64,000 nucleotides of DNA from Petunia secreta. Taxonomy: Eukaryota; Streptophyta; Magnoliopsida; Solanales; Solanaceae. Location of the stretch: contig JARKIP010000011.1 of assembly GCA_029990175.1 (NCBI GenBank), positions 7,006,001 to 7,070,000 of the forward strand, in the 5' to 3' direction. A program made the translations under genes and the position numbers. The number at the start of each line of letters is the position of its first letter. The stretch's first letter is position 1. Positions 33,081 to 46,169 of the stretch are shown piece by piece. The notes beneath the pieces were generated by a model, which made no database searches, had not been told where the DNA came from, and saw nothing but the letters and a program-made list of their open reading frames with translations.

Positions 33081-33337
33081 CCCTTTCCGGTCCATTTTAA
33101 TTGATAGGTATTCCATTTTTAGAAGGTCCAAAATATTTGATAATTTAGAATATCAATGTAAATTTTACTACCATTTTTTCCCGTAATACTCTTGTTAAAT
33201 GAAATTGAAAAACTCCTTCTTGAAAATATCAAAAAAAGATAAAAGGATAAATTAATAAAAATATTATACTTATTTATAATTTCTTAAAATATGTGCAAAG
33301 TTAAACCTATCAAATAAAATAAAATAAAATGGGGGAG
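33081..33337. mobile_element. Second Stowaway-type MITE upstream of the aminotransferase
   Basis: The left end is CCCTTTCCGGTCCATTTTA and the right end is the inverse of CTCCCCCATTTTATTTTA, flanked by TA (33079-33080 and 33338-33339). It is 257 bp, AT-rich and non-coding. It lies about 1 kb from the likely start of the gene. Confidence 0.6.
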
Positions 33338-34255
33338 TACTCTTTAACTCTGTTACATCTTGGCATTCGTGTGGACCATGCGAAAATGTTGAAGACATCA
33401 TCACAACTAAAAGTAGTACAAGTAGTAATTACTTCTATTGAAGACATTAGTGCAAAAGTCATACCATAAACTATAAGCCAAGTGTCCTACTTTGGATCCT
33501 CTGATCCTCTCCTTCAACACCACCAGGTTCCGTTTACATTTTACATCACGTGAGCTAGTTCTTCTCCTTATTATTTTTACTTGTTATATAATTTTCATTT
33601 ATCTCCTTCAAATTAAAAATGTGCTATTTTGAATCTAAATTTTCCAAGGAAAAGTAATACGTTCTAGTTTAAATGTAATCCAATATTTTAATTCAGCAGA
33701 TTAAGGAAAGAGATTATACAATGTCAATAGTGATATGATTTATTAAGGTAGACCTATCGAAATTAAATTCTATAGTAATTTCTCAACAAAATATAAAAAT
33801 TAAAAAATAACTTAAATTATATTAAGTCCATGAAAGGGAGAAAAGGGAATAGATAAATTTAAAAATAGGAGTTAAATTAGATGAGTGTGATCGATGACAT
33901 AAGTAGACAAAAAAAAAATTAAATTTACTTCTAATTATCCAACTCGTGTGATACAAACTTAAAAAAATACACAAGTATCTTTAAACTTCACAAAACTGAT
34001 GACAAATGATACCAAACAACTTTTCTCTTGAAAGACAATTTATATTCACTAAAAATACATAAGTTAAACATATACTGTACTACCCTCTGTTTCAATCTAG
34101 GTGAACTTATTAGGCTTACACAAAATTTAATAAGGGAAGAAAAAATTTATAGAAAGATCACTCTTGTTAAAACGGAATATAAAAAAAAAAAAAATAGATT
34201 CACATGTCTAAATGAGGTAAGTAAAAAGATGGTAACATCAGGAGCCTAAAAACAA

Positions 34256-35101
34256 AGCGTTAGTTCCTCGTTTAAATCGCCGAGTCTTTTTTCCCTTTTG
34301 TCTGTAAAACCAAAGCTCCCATTTTCCTTATTCCTGAATTCATCTTTAGCTGTAAGACAACTATCTATTCTCTCTTTATTTCCAAATTTTCAGTAGCTTA
34401 ATTGAGTTTGTATTTGTTGTTTGATCTTATATGAATCATTGGATCTTGTTAATATATAAGCTTGATTTCACATTTGTCCCATTGAATTGTACATAAATCT
34501 TGGTTATGATACATTGTTTACTGTACATATGCTTGACCAATTCTCTATCTATTACTATTGTATGTGTGTGTGTGTGGAGGGGGGGGGGGGGTTGATTATG
34601 TTTGGTTCTTTTCTGGTTTTGATCTTGCATGAAAGTTTAGATCTTTTGTATCATGGTAGCTTCATTTGATGTTTAATCACTGAATTATGTGATTTTCTTG
34701 GTTTTGTACACAGTAGCTATATGGATAAGTTTGAGCACTTACAGTGATTAACTAGTTGAATTTTTAAGTTAGAATCATGTTACTCTGTTAATTGCTGCTT
34801 GATTAGAAGACTAAGTCCGACACTTCGAGGCGTTTAGCAAACTGATCGTAGATGAAGACGTTGAGACTGTAGTAAAAAAGATAATTTTCCCGGCTTAATA
34901 CGCCTTTTACTCGAGAAAAATGAGTACACATGTATTTTGGCTATTAAGGGGAAGATTCTTTTTCCTTAATTCAAGTTCGAATCTGTTTAGATTGTTAAGG
35001 GGAGTGTAGTTCTCTAGTCATACTAGTTTTAAATCTGATTTGAGTTGGCTCATAATTAAGCTGATGATTACTGATTAGCATTTTCTTTGTTTAAATTCCA
35101 G
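34256..35101 (+). promoter_or_regulatory. Likely 5' UTR exon and leader intron of the aminotransferase gene
   Basis: The first codon (35102) lies directly after a TTCCAG acceptor, which implies an upstream untranslated exon. A good donor, TTTAGCT|GTAAGA, sits at 34352. This would give a leader intron of 750 bp (34352-35101), T-rich as plant introns are. Leader introns are common in plastid-enzyme genes and often raise expression. A TG run followed by a long G run (34562-34591) lies inside the intron. The transcription start is not visible. Confidence 0.45.
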
Positions 35102-38100
35102 ATGGCTTCCACAATGTTTTCTCTAGCTTCTGCCTCTCCAGCAGCGTCATTTTCCTTACAAGATAATCTCAAGGTAATATATGTCATCATTTAGACGATC
35201 ATGAATGCCATTTGGAAGTTTCCATTTCTTAGACTGTTCCTAATGTGGAGAGTTCATGTTGTTGTTTGTGTTTGAGCAGTCAAAGCTGAAGCTGGGGACT
35301 TCTACCCCAAGTGCCTTTTTCGGGAAGGATTTTGTGAAAGCAAAGGTAGGATTTTTGTGTTGTTGCTGTACATTTTCTGAGAGGTTCTGATGTAGTGCAA
35401 CTCCCAGGAAGTTGTGTCCTTTAGAGTAAAGAAAATGAAGAGTTCAATTGGGAATAATGGTAGGAATGGATTGATTTGCATATAAGTTAACTGGTGATCT
35501 AGCTTTGGTGCATGATACAGGACGTTCCTCTCAAACTTCATAAATCAACTCCAAAACTTATCATTTTCTGAACACTACTCGTTATAAAATCTGATTGGAT
35601 CAATGCGTATAAGTGATTACAGTGATCCAATGTACAGAAAAAACTTTTCCATATACTCAAATTCAATACGGCATTTACTGGTTTCTTAGAAGGGAATGTA
35701 TAGGCTTAGAATAATTTTGAAATTGAAGCTTAGCGTAGGGCATTTTACTGACCAGTGGGTCCAATAAAGTTAGGTGATAGATGATTCTGTTTAGTTTATT
35801 TAGATGTTAAGAAGTGTGACAGTGGGACCTGTTAACTATGCTGGTAATAATAATTGGTTTACTATGCAGTTTAGGAAATTGGAACATCTTAGAGCGAAAA
35901 ATGTGGCATTTAACTCACGGCAGCTCTTTTCTGAATAACATATTACTAGTAAATAATTTGCTGAACTTTCACATTGCTCAAATGGGGCACAAAGATCTTG
36001 GACCTATTTGATGTAATATCAGAATTATAGGGTCTAATTCTTCCAGAGTGTGAGTCAACAATTATCAGTAAAGATAGTTCTTTCTAGTCCCCTTCCATTC
36101 TAACGTTCTCATCTTAAATTACAGTGTAGGGTCATAAAAATTTTGTGCTTCAGACACTTAACAAAGAATTGTGGTTCAGTTTGTACAGCATTTGGATTAT
36201 TATATTCAATTGAACAGGGTTCTTTTGCAATCTCTATTTCTATTCTTCTTATCATTGAAACATTGAGCTTCTGAATGAGCTTAAATGTTATAATTAGTCC
36301 TTCCCACTCACCATCATAATTACTTTGGGAAGGCCCAGAAGATAAAGGTGAAGACAACAAGCTCAGATAGATTTCTCATTCTATACTGCAATATTATCCA
36401 AACCCCAAGGGGAGGGGGGGAGCATGAACCAAAGATGATACCTTGATATAATGTATGGATTTGAGAAATTGGGATCTCTTATCTTGGAACCTTACTTTTT
36501 TCTCTTTCTTTTTTCCAGTCAAATAGTCGGACTACTTTGGCTGTTGCTGTTAACGTCTCTCGATTTGGTGGAATAAGAATGGCTCCTCCTGACCCCATTG
36601 GAACCTTACTTTTTTCTCTTTTCTTTTTCCAGTCAAATGGTCGGACCATTATGGCCGTTGCTGTTAACGTCTCTCGATTTGATGGAATAACAATGGCTCC
36701 TCCTGACCCCATTCTTGGAGTTTCTGAAGCATTCAAGGCTGATACAAATGACCTGAAGCTTAACCTTGGAGTTGGAGCTTATCGCACTGAAGATCTTCAA
36801 CCATATGTCCTCAATGTTGTTAAGAAAGTAAGTTCATGGTCTCTTGTTCATGCTCAAATAACATGAATTGCTTCGCCTTGTTCCCATGTGCTCATTTTCA
36901 AATGTTGTAATACTATCTTTCTATGCTTTTGCTCTTAATAATGTCCTTTACTTTTCCATAGGCAGAAAACCTTATGCTAGAGAGAGGAGATAACAAAGAG
37001 GTATGTGATACATTTTCTTCATCTTTTGGTCTTGACTAGTTTAACTTGGTGGCATCTCTTACCTATTTTTTATCCATGGATGCACAGTATCTTCCAATAG
37101 AAGGTTTGGCTGCATTCAACAAAGTCACAGCAGAGTTACTGTTTGGAGCAGATAATCCAGTGATTCAGCAACAAAGGGTAAGTAATTTGGTTTTTTTGTC
37201 TTAGCGAAAAAGTATTCTGGAACATGTAGATTAAGTTCAGAGGATTTTGTACTGCATGACATTGTTAACTTCCTGTTCAGGTGGCTACTATTCAAGGTCT
37301 ATCAGGAACTGGGTCATTGCGTCTTGCTGCAGCACTGATAGAGCGTTACTTCCCTGGCTCTAAAGTTTTGATATCATCACCAACCTGGGGTGCGCATAGA
37401 TTGCTTTTGCATTAGTTTTGGATGAATCTCACAATACTGATTAATATAGTTCTGTTTTTTCAGGAAATCATAAGAACATTTTCAATGATGCCAAGGTTCC
37501 TTGGTCTGAGTATCGGTATTATGATCCCAAAACAGTAGGCCTAGATTTTGCTGGGATGATAGAAGATATAAAGGTTATTATCGCCCTCACCTTTGTCATC
37601 CCTGTGGTTGAAATAGTAAAGCTGTAATGATCACTATATCTTAATTTTCTCGACACGTGCATTACTTAACAGCGCTCACATTCTAGTTACACAAAGTTTC
37701 ATATGTTTTGGGATGTGAAAGGGCTTAACAGAATAAATTTTGAGAGTATAGTTTATCTTGTGAGGATGGAACATGCAAAAGGTAGGCTACACTCTTTGCT
37801 TTTAGGTCCTGAGTTCCTATGTCGGGAACGAGATTTGAAATTTCTTTTCCAACATTGTCCTGCAAGGAAAATATGAGTATCAGCACTGGATGTCTTTCCT
37901 ATGACTGATACGTGTGTGTGCAGAGTCCTGTTGGCCCTCCTTTCTCATCTTCCCACATTTAAATCAGAGCCCGGATTAATTTCCTCTAATTTCTGTGCCA
38001 GTGATTGACATTACTTGTTTATAGGCTGCCCCTGAAGGATCATTTATCTTGCTTCATGGCTGCGCACACAACCCAACTGGTATTGATCCTACACTTGAAC

Positions 38101-40565
38101 AGTGGGAAAAGATTGCTGATGTAATTCAGGAGAAGAACCACATTCCATTTTTTGATGTTGCCTACCAGGTAATCCCTGCTGAATGCCAAAAGTTTGGTGA
38201 AGCTTTAAAAATTCAAGTTTCTCTCTGTCTGTATTTGTGTGCCTGGAGAATAAATAGGAGCTTGTCTTAAAATAGTGAAAGATCTTTCTTATTCGTTTGG
38301 TCTGTTGGAGTAAGGAGAGTATATCTTGTTGTCAAATTTGAAGGTGCTTAAGCCACATGTTTTACTTTGTACGTATTTGTTGACACCATCTTGGTGTTTA
38401 TAAATGGAATTACTGATTCTAATAACAATTGAACTTGTACAGTAAAATCATTAGTACACAATCATGTGAAAGTCACTGCAATTCAAAGATTTGTACTGAA
38501 CAGCTGTATTCTTTGACAATCGAGATGCCTCATCTAATCTACACGTCGCACTGCAGGGATTTGCAAGTGGCAGCCTTGACGAAGATGCCTCATCTGTTAG
38601 ATTATTTGCTGCGCGTGGTATGGAGCTATTGGTTGCTCAATCATATAGTAAAAATCTGGGTCTGTATGGAGAAAGGATTGGAGCTATTAATGTTCTTTGC
38701 TCATCTGCTGATGCAGCAACAAGGTACAGTAGCCGAAGGCAAAAACTAAATTTTTTTCACTGTATAGGAAAAATGATGTGACCCTGAAGATTTCGGTTAA
38801 ACTATTACGCCATTTTGTTATTTGGTGTATGTATAGTCCTTTCCTAGTAAACTATTCTATATACCCCGATAAGATGTGATAAGAAAATGGACGTTTGGCC
38901 CAACTCAACCCCAAAAGCTCGCTGAAAAGGTATCTTGAGCCAATGTGAGGCACTAACCAACCCCCCCCCCCCCCCCCCCCTCCCCAGACTGGATATCTGG
39001 AGCATGGACAACATCAGGTAAACAAAGAATTGGGATTGGCCTGGCTCTGCAACCATGATAAGAAAATGGACTTTAATCATAACTCAACCCCCAAAAGCTA
39101 GCTCAAGAGGTGAGGACTGCCCAAGACCATATAAGGAGTCCAAGTAACCCATCTTGAGTCAATAGGAGACACCAAGATGCTTTAATCTCTTTTTCTTTTT
39201 TGCTTTTGAGAATGGTTATTTGCCTTCTGGCACTGACTTGAAATCCATATCAAAGTATCTCCAGTGGCTATAACTATGTTTCCAAGAGGTTTGTCTCTTA
39301 CCTCCATCTGCCAATGCTGACTTGACTTATAGGAAGCAATCCACCTTCCCCTCGTCGTAAGCATAGGAAGACAATGAAACTGCTGTTCAGTGGGTTTAGA
39401 TGGCTTACTAACCAACCACAATTTAGCTGAAATGATGTGCTTTGGTCATGCTGCATCATGGCTGAAACAGATGAGGTATAGAACTTGTTATGTCCACTTT
39501 TTGCTATTTGACGATGGTGGCATCGGGATTGGTGCTTGAACTCTCCTTGATATTTCCACTGAGGTACCTGCATCCTCTACCACTGTAGGAACAAATAACT
39601 GATGAAAAGAAACTACCTAGCTTGTGTCTCTTCTGAGTATCTGAACCCTTGTTATGTCTTGATGGCCTATAGAGTAAGGTTTTCCCTTGCTTGTAATCAA
39701 TGGCTTATTGGTTCCTTATGAATTTCCAGTTACTAGATGCTGTGTTGCTTTGATGCTTTTTCCTTTTTACGACTGGTCTCTCGTATCACCTAGTAAGCCC
39801 CATGGCCTGAGTGGGTCTTATGTGGGTGAGCCAATAGAATTCTTTGCTTAATTCTATCTACTAATGTATGCTTCTTTACTAACTCGCAGGGTGAAAAGTC
39901 AGCTAAAACGGCTTGCCCGGCCAATGTACTCAAATCCCCCAGTACATGGGGCTAGGATTGTTGCCAATGTCGTTGGAATTCCTGAGCTTTTCAACGAATG
40001 GAAACAAGAGATGGAAATGATGGCAGGAAGGATAAAGAGTGTGAGGCAGAAGCTGTATGATAGCCTCTCTGCCAAGGATAAGAGTGGGAAGGACTGGTCA
40101 TTCATTCTGAAGCAGATTGGAATGTTCTCCTTTACAGGTCTAAACAAAGCTCAGGTAAAGCCCCGTGAGTTGAGTTTTTGCTGCATAACCTTATGCTTAA
40201 ATTCAATTTGTTTTGGATGACAATTTTCCTGCCTTGATCGTTTATCACATAGCACCTTCTTCACTCAGCACTCAGCACTTATTTACAGGAAAAGAAAACC
40301 TTTCCTTCCTTTCCGACTGATTTCATAAGTCCAGTATGCAAAAATTTCATTCTATAGCTATGGAGCATACATTTCATTCCCTTACCAGCATTTCTGGTGC
40401 TCATTCTTTTCCTCACTCATCTTTACCCCACAGAGCGAGAACATGACCAACAAGTGGCATGTATACATGACAAAAGATGGAAGGATATCATTGGCTGGAT
40501 TATCGGCTGCTAAGTGCGAACGTCTTGCAGATGCCATAATTGACTCATACTACAATGTCAGCTAA
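35102..40565 (+). CDS. ASP5: Plastid aspartate aminotransferase
   Basis: This PLP enzyme interconverts aspartate + 2-oxoglutarate and oxaloacetate + glutamate in plastids. Coding exons: 35102-35173, 35280-35345, 36633-36827 (or from 36519), 36962-37000, 37088-37177, 37281-37389, 37464-37573, 38025-38168, 38557-38723, 39890-40154, 40434-40565. All have GT/AG borders and the phases agree. The product is 462 residues, close to the family's usual 450-460. A Ser/Ala-rich transit peptide (about 1-55) precedes the conserved start 'SRFDGITMAPPDPILGV'. Key residues: N243 (HNPTG), D271 and Y274 (FFDVAYQ), the PLP lysine K307 (SYSKN) and R436 (DGRISLAGL), which holds the substrate carboxylate. No stops or lost sites are seen, so the gene looks functional. 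The one oddity is the duplicated acceptor at exon 3. The orthology (Arabidopsis ASP5) is from family knowledge. Confidence 0.93.
36486..36713 (+). repeat. 114 bp tandem duplication across a 3' splice site of the aminotransferase
   Basis: Unit 1 is 36486-36599 and unit 2 is 36600-36713. Each holds the pyrimidine tract, a TTCCAG acceptor (exon starts 36519 and 36633) and the first 81 coding bases. About ten positions differ. The length is a multiple of three, and reading from the first acceptor through the second pyrimidine tract meets no stop. Unit 2 encodes the family-like 'SRFDGITMAPPDPI' and unit 1 the altered 'SRFGGIRMAPPDPI'. Unit 2 is therefore the ancestral-type exon. Use of the first acceptor would add 38 residues near the transit-peptide cleavage region. 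Confidence 0.9.
38724..39889 (+). other. Large intron with repeat fragments and a C20 tract
   Basis: This is the intron before the tenth coding exon. It contains two related copies of a repeat starting 'GATAAGAAAATGGAC' (about 38876 and 39057), each with 'AACTCAACCC..AAAAGCT'. The second continues with 'GCCCAAGACCATATAAGG', a phrase common in dispersed plant repeats. Between them is an uninterrupted run of 20 C (38961-38980). The intron borders are intact. Confidence 0.6.
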
Positions 40566-41255
40566 ATATCTTGGAATAGTTGTTTATAGTAACATTTGGA
40601 GGAAGTCCAGTGTATGGTTCATTCTTCCCTTGAGCATATGTGTTCTTCTGAAACATTGTAATAATAGTTTTCAACCTATCTGCGGTTCACAGATTTATTA
40701 TCTGTATGAAGCAATTTTGGAGAATTTCTGAACAATTGGATTCTAAAACTAATTTCAAGAAGGTTGTCCTGAGCAATACTCGAGCAGAAATTTTAGTCAT
40801 TGTCACTCAAGATTGGACCTAGTGTAAACGTAACATCATGAGTAAACCTTATTCTCAACTAGTCTATATCCATTATATGGATCTTTTGCGTCCATTGTGT
40901 TACATGTTAGAAATGCACCATTAATTTTTATATTTATTCAAAGTGCTTTTTTTTAACAACAGAAATATTGGCACAAGCTTAGCACAGGCCACAACCAGAA
41001 GGGTGGTTGAAAGTGTGATCTCTCTCTCACTAGTAACATAATAGGGTTTTCTGGTTACCCTAATAATCTTAATTTAAAAATTTACTAATTATTATAAATC
41101 ATCATTATATGGTTGCCGTTGCTGTAAAAATTAATTAACCGCCAAGGACTTAGCAAAAGTACTGCACCTAGCAAAACTAAGTCAAACTCTAAGAGTGAGC
41201 CCGCCAAGAATCTTGTCTAGCTCTCTTCAATTTTCCTTTTTTGTTTCTTATCTTT
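40566..41255 (+). other. 3' flank of the aminotransferase
   Basis: About 200 bp after the stop are likely 3' UTR; a clear AATAAA signal is not seen, and 'AATAAT' at 40660 is a weak candidate. The rest to 41255 is AT-rich spacer ending at the copia target site GTATT. Confidence 0.4.
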
Positions 41256-41260
41256 GTATT

Positions 41261-41592
41261 TGTAAAATATCTCAGCTCCAGCAGTCTTCCACAGCTCACG
41301 ACCTCTGCTACTTGGCAATGGAGGTTATTTAGGCTAGTGGGAAGAACAGTTATAGAGAGAGAATTTCTGAAATGGGAGCTCAAATCTTATTAAGCTGAAT
41401 GAATTAAAAATGTACACAATACAAGATATTTATATCTTCTAGCTGAGATAACTAACTCCTAACAAACTCTAACTAACTAACTTCTTGCTTAAGTTAACTG
41501 CTAGCCTAACTATCCTCTAACCACATTCTCTAACTGAATTAGTTAAAGCCGAGTCAGCTACTAATGCTGACATGGATTCTGCATTCTCAACA
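41261..41592 (-). repeat. 3' LTR of the copia element
   Basis: This 332 bp LTR matches 46170-46501 at all but five positions by direct reading. A polypurine tract (inverse of 41593-41605) abuts it. Confidence 0.93.
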
Positions 41593-44500
41593 CTCCCCCT
41601 CAAACTGGAGGGTGCAAAGATATCTTTCATCCCCAGTTTGTCAAGCAAATAGTAGTGCTGAGCTCGTCCCAGACCTTTAGTCAACAGATCTGCTAGCTGC
41701 TCCTTAGTGCTCACATGATAAGTCCTGATCAACCCATTTAACAATCTCTCCCTCACAAAATGGCAGTCTATATCAATATGTTTGGTCCTCTCATGAAAGA
41801 TTGGATTAGCAGCAATCTGGATAGCTGCCTTGCTGTCACAATGTAGTGCTACAGGCTGCACCACCTTGACTCCCAATTCCCTGAACAGTCTCACTAACCA
41901 TATAATCTCTGCCACTGTTGATGCCATGCTTCTAAACTCTGCCTCACCTGAACTTCTGGATACTGTTTCTTGTTTCTTTGACTTCCATGACACTAAGGAA
42001 CTTCCAAACTTCACCACATAGCCTGTGACTGATCTCCTTGACTCAAGGCAGGCTGCCCAGTCTGAGTCACAATAGGCACTCAGAGTGTGTGCATTTCCTG
42101 AATTCATCAGCAACCCCAGTCCTGGTGCATTTTTGATGTACTTCACCACCCTCAGTGCTGCAATCATGTGAGATTCCTTTGGTCTATGCATGTACTGACT
42201 TAAAACCTAAACTGTGAATGCTATGTCAGGTCTAGTCATGGTAAGGTACAACAGCCTTCCTACCAGTCTTTGATATGGTTCTGCATCAATAAGCAGTTTA
42301 TCTTCATCCTTCCCAAAGGAGTCTTTGTGTATGAACTCATCATAATCTCTTGAAGTCAGCCTGTGATTGACTTCAAGTGGTGTAGCTGATGACTTAGCTC
42401 CCCCTAGGCCTGAATCTGCTATGAGCTCTAGGGCATACTTCCTCTGATTCATCAATATTCCTTCCTTGCTTCTGGCAAACTCAATCCCAAGGAAGAACTT
42501 CAATTCTCCCAGGTCCTTCATCTTAAACTTCTGCTGCATCTTTGCTCTTGTCTCTTGAATAAGGCTGTCAGTGTTGCCTGTGACTAATAGGTCATCCACA
42601 TAAACCAGGATCACCACTAAGGCTGAGCCTGTTTGCTTGGTGAATAGTGAGTAATCAAAATGGCTTTGGATGAAGCCTAAATCCATGAGTGCTTCTACTA
42701 GTTTCAGATTCCATTGCCTGGAGGCCTGCTTAAGACCATACAGTGATTTCTTCAATCTGCATACTTTGGTGTTGCCCCCCTGGATGCCAAAACCTTGAGG
42801 AAGCTGCATGTAAACTTCTTCATGCAAGTCACCCTGCAAAAAGGCATTATAAACATCCATTTGATAGATGGACCAGTGTTTGGAAGCTGCAACTGCAATC
42901 ACAGCCCTGACAGTCACCATTTTAGCCACCGGAGAGAAAGTTTCCTTGTAATCTAGGCGCTCTTTCTGGCTGACTCCTTTGGCCACTAGTCGAGCTTTGA
43001 ACCTTTCAACCTCACCATTAGCTTTATACTTGATCTTATAGACCCAGCGACAGCCTATAGCATGCTTCCCTTTAGGCAGATCAACTATCTCCCAGGTGCT
43101 ATTGTCTTGCAGGGCTTGAATTTCTTGACTCATTGCCTCAATCCATCTACTGTCTTTTGAAGCAGCTTGAAAGTGCTTTGGCTCCACATCAGCTGATTGA
43201 GCTACTAAACAGGCTGCATAAGCTGGTGACAGGCTATCATAGGTCATGTGAGCAGAGATAGGATAGGCACAGACAGTGTTAGAGGAATTGTGCTTTGATA
43301 TAGTGATATAGTCTTGAAGCCACTTAGGAGGAACAGTTGATCTCTGAGGTCTAGAGGAGGTTGTTGGAGCAGTTGGAGTAGGCAATGGGGGGCTGTGCAA
43401 GGAGTTGTTCAGGAGGAACAGGATGTTGTTCCTCTGGGTGTGGAACTGCAGAAGGTGGAGGTTGCATGTGACTAGAAGAGAACAGATCATCCTGAGGGTC
43501 TGATGTATTATGGTCCATAGCTGGGAACACAGGGGTGTGAGTATCCTTCATACACTTAAAAGGAAAGAGGTGTTTCATGGAACACAACATCTCGACTGAC
43601 TATAAACTGTTGTGAGTCCCAATCATATAGTTTATACCCCTTTTGAGTAGGAGAGTATCCCATGAACACTGCAGGCATACTTCTAGGAGAGAATTTATCC
43701 TGTCTCTTGACCTGAACTGAGTAACACAAACACCCAAACACCCTGAAATGATCAAGTGAAGGTGTTCTTTTGTAAAACACCTCATAAGGAGAGACACCCT
43801 GAAGGGAAGTGGAAGGCAACCTATTAATGACATACACTGCTGTTTGAGCACACTCACCCCAGAACTTTAAAGGCACCCCACTCTGAAATCTAAGTGCTCT
43901 AGCTGTCTCCAAGATATGTCTGTGCTTCCTCTCAACCACACCATTTTGCTGAGGGGTGTAAACACAAGAACTCTGATGTACTATCCCACTGTTGTTCAGC
44001 AAGGTGTTCAAATCTGAGTTAAAGAATTCTGAGCCATTATCTGTTCTGAGAACCTTTATGCAAGTTGCAAACTGTGTATTAACCATAGAGATAAAAGATT
44101 TAAGGAGCCAAAAAGTTTCATCTTTAGTATTCACTGTCAAGAAGTACCTTTTACCACTATGAGTTGGCACCCTAAAGGGTCCCCAAACATCAGCATGTAC
44201 AAGATGAAAAATAGCCTGACTTCTACTCAAACTAATGGGGAATGAGTTCCTAGTCTGTCTAGCTAGAGGACAAACTGGACAATGATGATGCTCCTTCAGT
44301 TTGAATTGCTTGAGTCTGTCTATCTTCTTCAAGGCTTCAAGTGGTGCATGACCAAGTCTTTGATGCCAAATGGTTGGATTTATTGTCTTTGAGCTATCTA
44401 CAGTTGATGCCACTTTAACTCCTTGAGTGCCAAGCTGTCCAGATTCAGCTTCTTCTAGGTAGTATAAACCATTCACTGCCTTACCAATCCCCAATACCTT

Positions 44501-46060
44501 CCCATTGTAAAGGTCCTGAAATATACAAACATGAGGGAAGAATACCACTGAACAATGCAGTTGCTTGGTTAGCTGTGACACTGACAACAGATTATACTTG
44601 AAGTCTGGTATATGCAATACATTGCTTATTTCCTTGTCTGTGAACACCTTAGCTGTTCCAATGTGAGAGATAACTGCTTTCTGTCCATTAGGCAAATGCA
44701 CAGGTCCTGTACTAGATGATGCATATGAGTTGTGTAACAATCCTAATTCTGAACACATATGATTAGATGCACCTGTATCTATGATCCAATTACTCCTCTT
44801 TGTATCAGATCACATAGATACTACAATACCTGCTTCAGCTACATTGGCTGATGCTTCCATGTCCTTTCCTTTGTGTATCATATTCACCAGCTGTTGAAAC
44901 TGATCTGGGCTAAAGGTATAGGGTGGTGGTGCTTGAGCATGATATACAGGGTATGGTGTTAAGGCAGGCACTCCAGCTGTAGCAGATGGTGTTGATGAAG
45001 CTCCAGCATAACCAGTTATACCAGAAAATCTGGGATCTGAAGGAGCATTCTGACTCAGTGTTCCAATTTGCTGAAAGGAATTACTCTGATAGTAGGCATT
45101 CCCAGCACTTCCTTGTTCATCTGCATAGTTTGCTGCATATGTATTAGCCTTCTTCTTTCCCCAGCATTCCTCCTTAGTGTGCCCTTTCCTCTGGCAATTA
45201 CTGCACCACTTCTTATTATACCTATTGCCTTGTCTTCCTCTATTCCCCATCATCACAGCCTGATCTCATCCTTCAAAATTCTTAGTTTGCCTGAAAACTT
45301 GCTGTTGATTACCTAAGAGTGCTGCAGTCTCTCCTATCTCCAGTGACTGCACTACATTTGACAGAGTTCTTTGACTCTCCTCTTGTGCAATTAGGGCATA
45401 TGCCTGATTCACTGTAGGTGTTGGTTGCATCATCAAAATCTGACTTCTAGCACTAGCATATGAGTCATTCAGTCCTGTTAAAAACTGAAACAATCTTTGC
45501 TGCTGCAGGTGATCTATGAATGACCTTGAGTTCTCACAATCACATGAGGGAGGTGGCACCAATGCATCATACTCATCCCAAAGGTCACTAAGCCTTGAGA
45601 AATATGTGGAAACAAGGGCAGTTCCTTGTGAAATTACACTGATCTCTCGATGCAAATGGAAGACCCTAGTCACATTTATTTTATCAAATTTCTCCTTCAG
45701 TGATTCCCACACTCTGTGAGCATCAGATGCATACACAATGCCAGTCAACAGTTCCTTAGAAACTACATTCATTATCCAGGATAACACTATGGCATTACAT
45801 TTGTCCCATTGTTTTGCCAACAAACCCTCATAATCTGACCTCACACAGCTTCCATCTATAAACCCTAGCTTACCCCTGCCTAGCAAAGCAATCTTCATAG
45901 TTCTACTCCAAAGAGCATAATTTTCAGTTCCAGTCAATTGAATAGAAGTAAGTGAAACTCCTGATGTATCAGTCGATGATAGGTACAAAGGATGATTGTG
46001 ATCAGCTAGTGGATTTACAGTAGTAGTTTGATTGATTTGTGCATTTGCATTATCTGCCAT
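41517..46060 (-). pseudogene. Copia gag-pol polyprotein, interrupted
   Basis: The frame starts MADNANAQ at 46060. Gag: 'TGTENYALWSRTMKIALLG', then a zinc knuckle 'CSNCQRKGHTKEEC' (about 45190-45230). Protease: 'WIIDTGASNHMC' (about 44755-44790). Integrase: 'IWHQRLGH' and 'CPVC', then 'ADVWGPF' and 'LRTDNGSEF', ending near 43560. RT: 'IYQMDVYNAFLQGDLHEEVYM', 'YGLKQASRQW' and the catalytic 'YVDDL' (about 42590). RNase H: 'AYCDSDWA' to about 41517, with 'LHCDSKAA'. Breaks: TGA 45266-45268, TGA 44810-44812, a frameshift near 43570, another near 43385 and TAG 42207-42209 (a CAG-to-TAG type change). All breaks are simple. I do not join the frame. Confidence 0.9.
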
Positions 46061-46169
46061 TGCTATGCTTTCTGAAGATCTAAGAAAGTGAGTAAACTGC
46101 AGGTGTTGAAGACAACTTACTGATCGAGAACACAGCGGAATCAATGAGTGATCGATCGCTCTGATACCA

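Larger units (their letters stand above)
31996..34255. other. Upstream region of the aminotransferase gene
   Basis: No gene is recognised. It holds two Stowaway-type MITEs (listed apart) and a possible single MITE end at about 34083-34110 ('CCCTCTGTTTCAATC'). The rest is AT-rich single-copy-looking DNA that should contain the promoter. I cannot place a transcription start with confidence. Confidence 0.5.

Noticed and set aside
36479..36736. Open frame of 85 residues on the - strand with an internal repeat
   Set aside because: It is the antisense shadow of the 114 bp duplication in the aminotransferase exon; its repeat is explained by that duplication.
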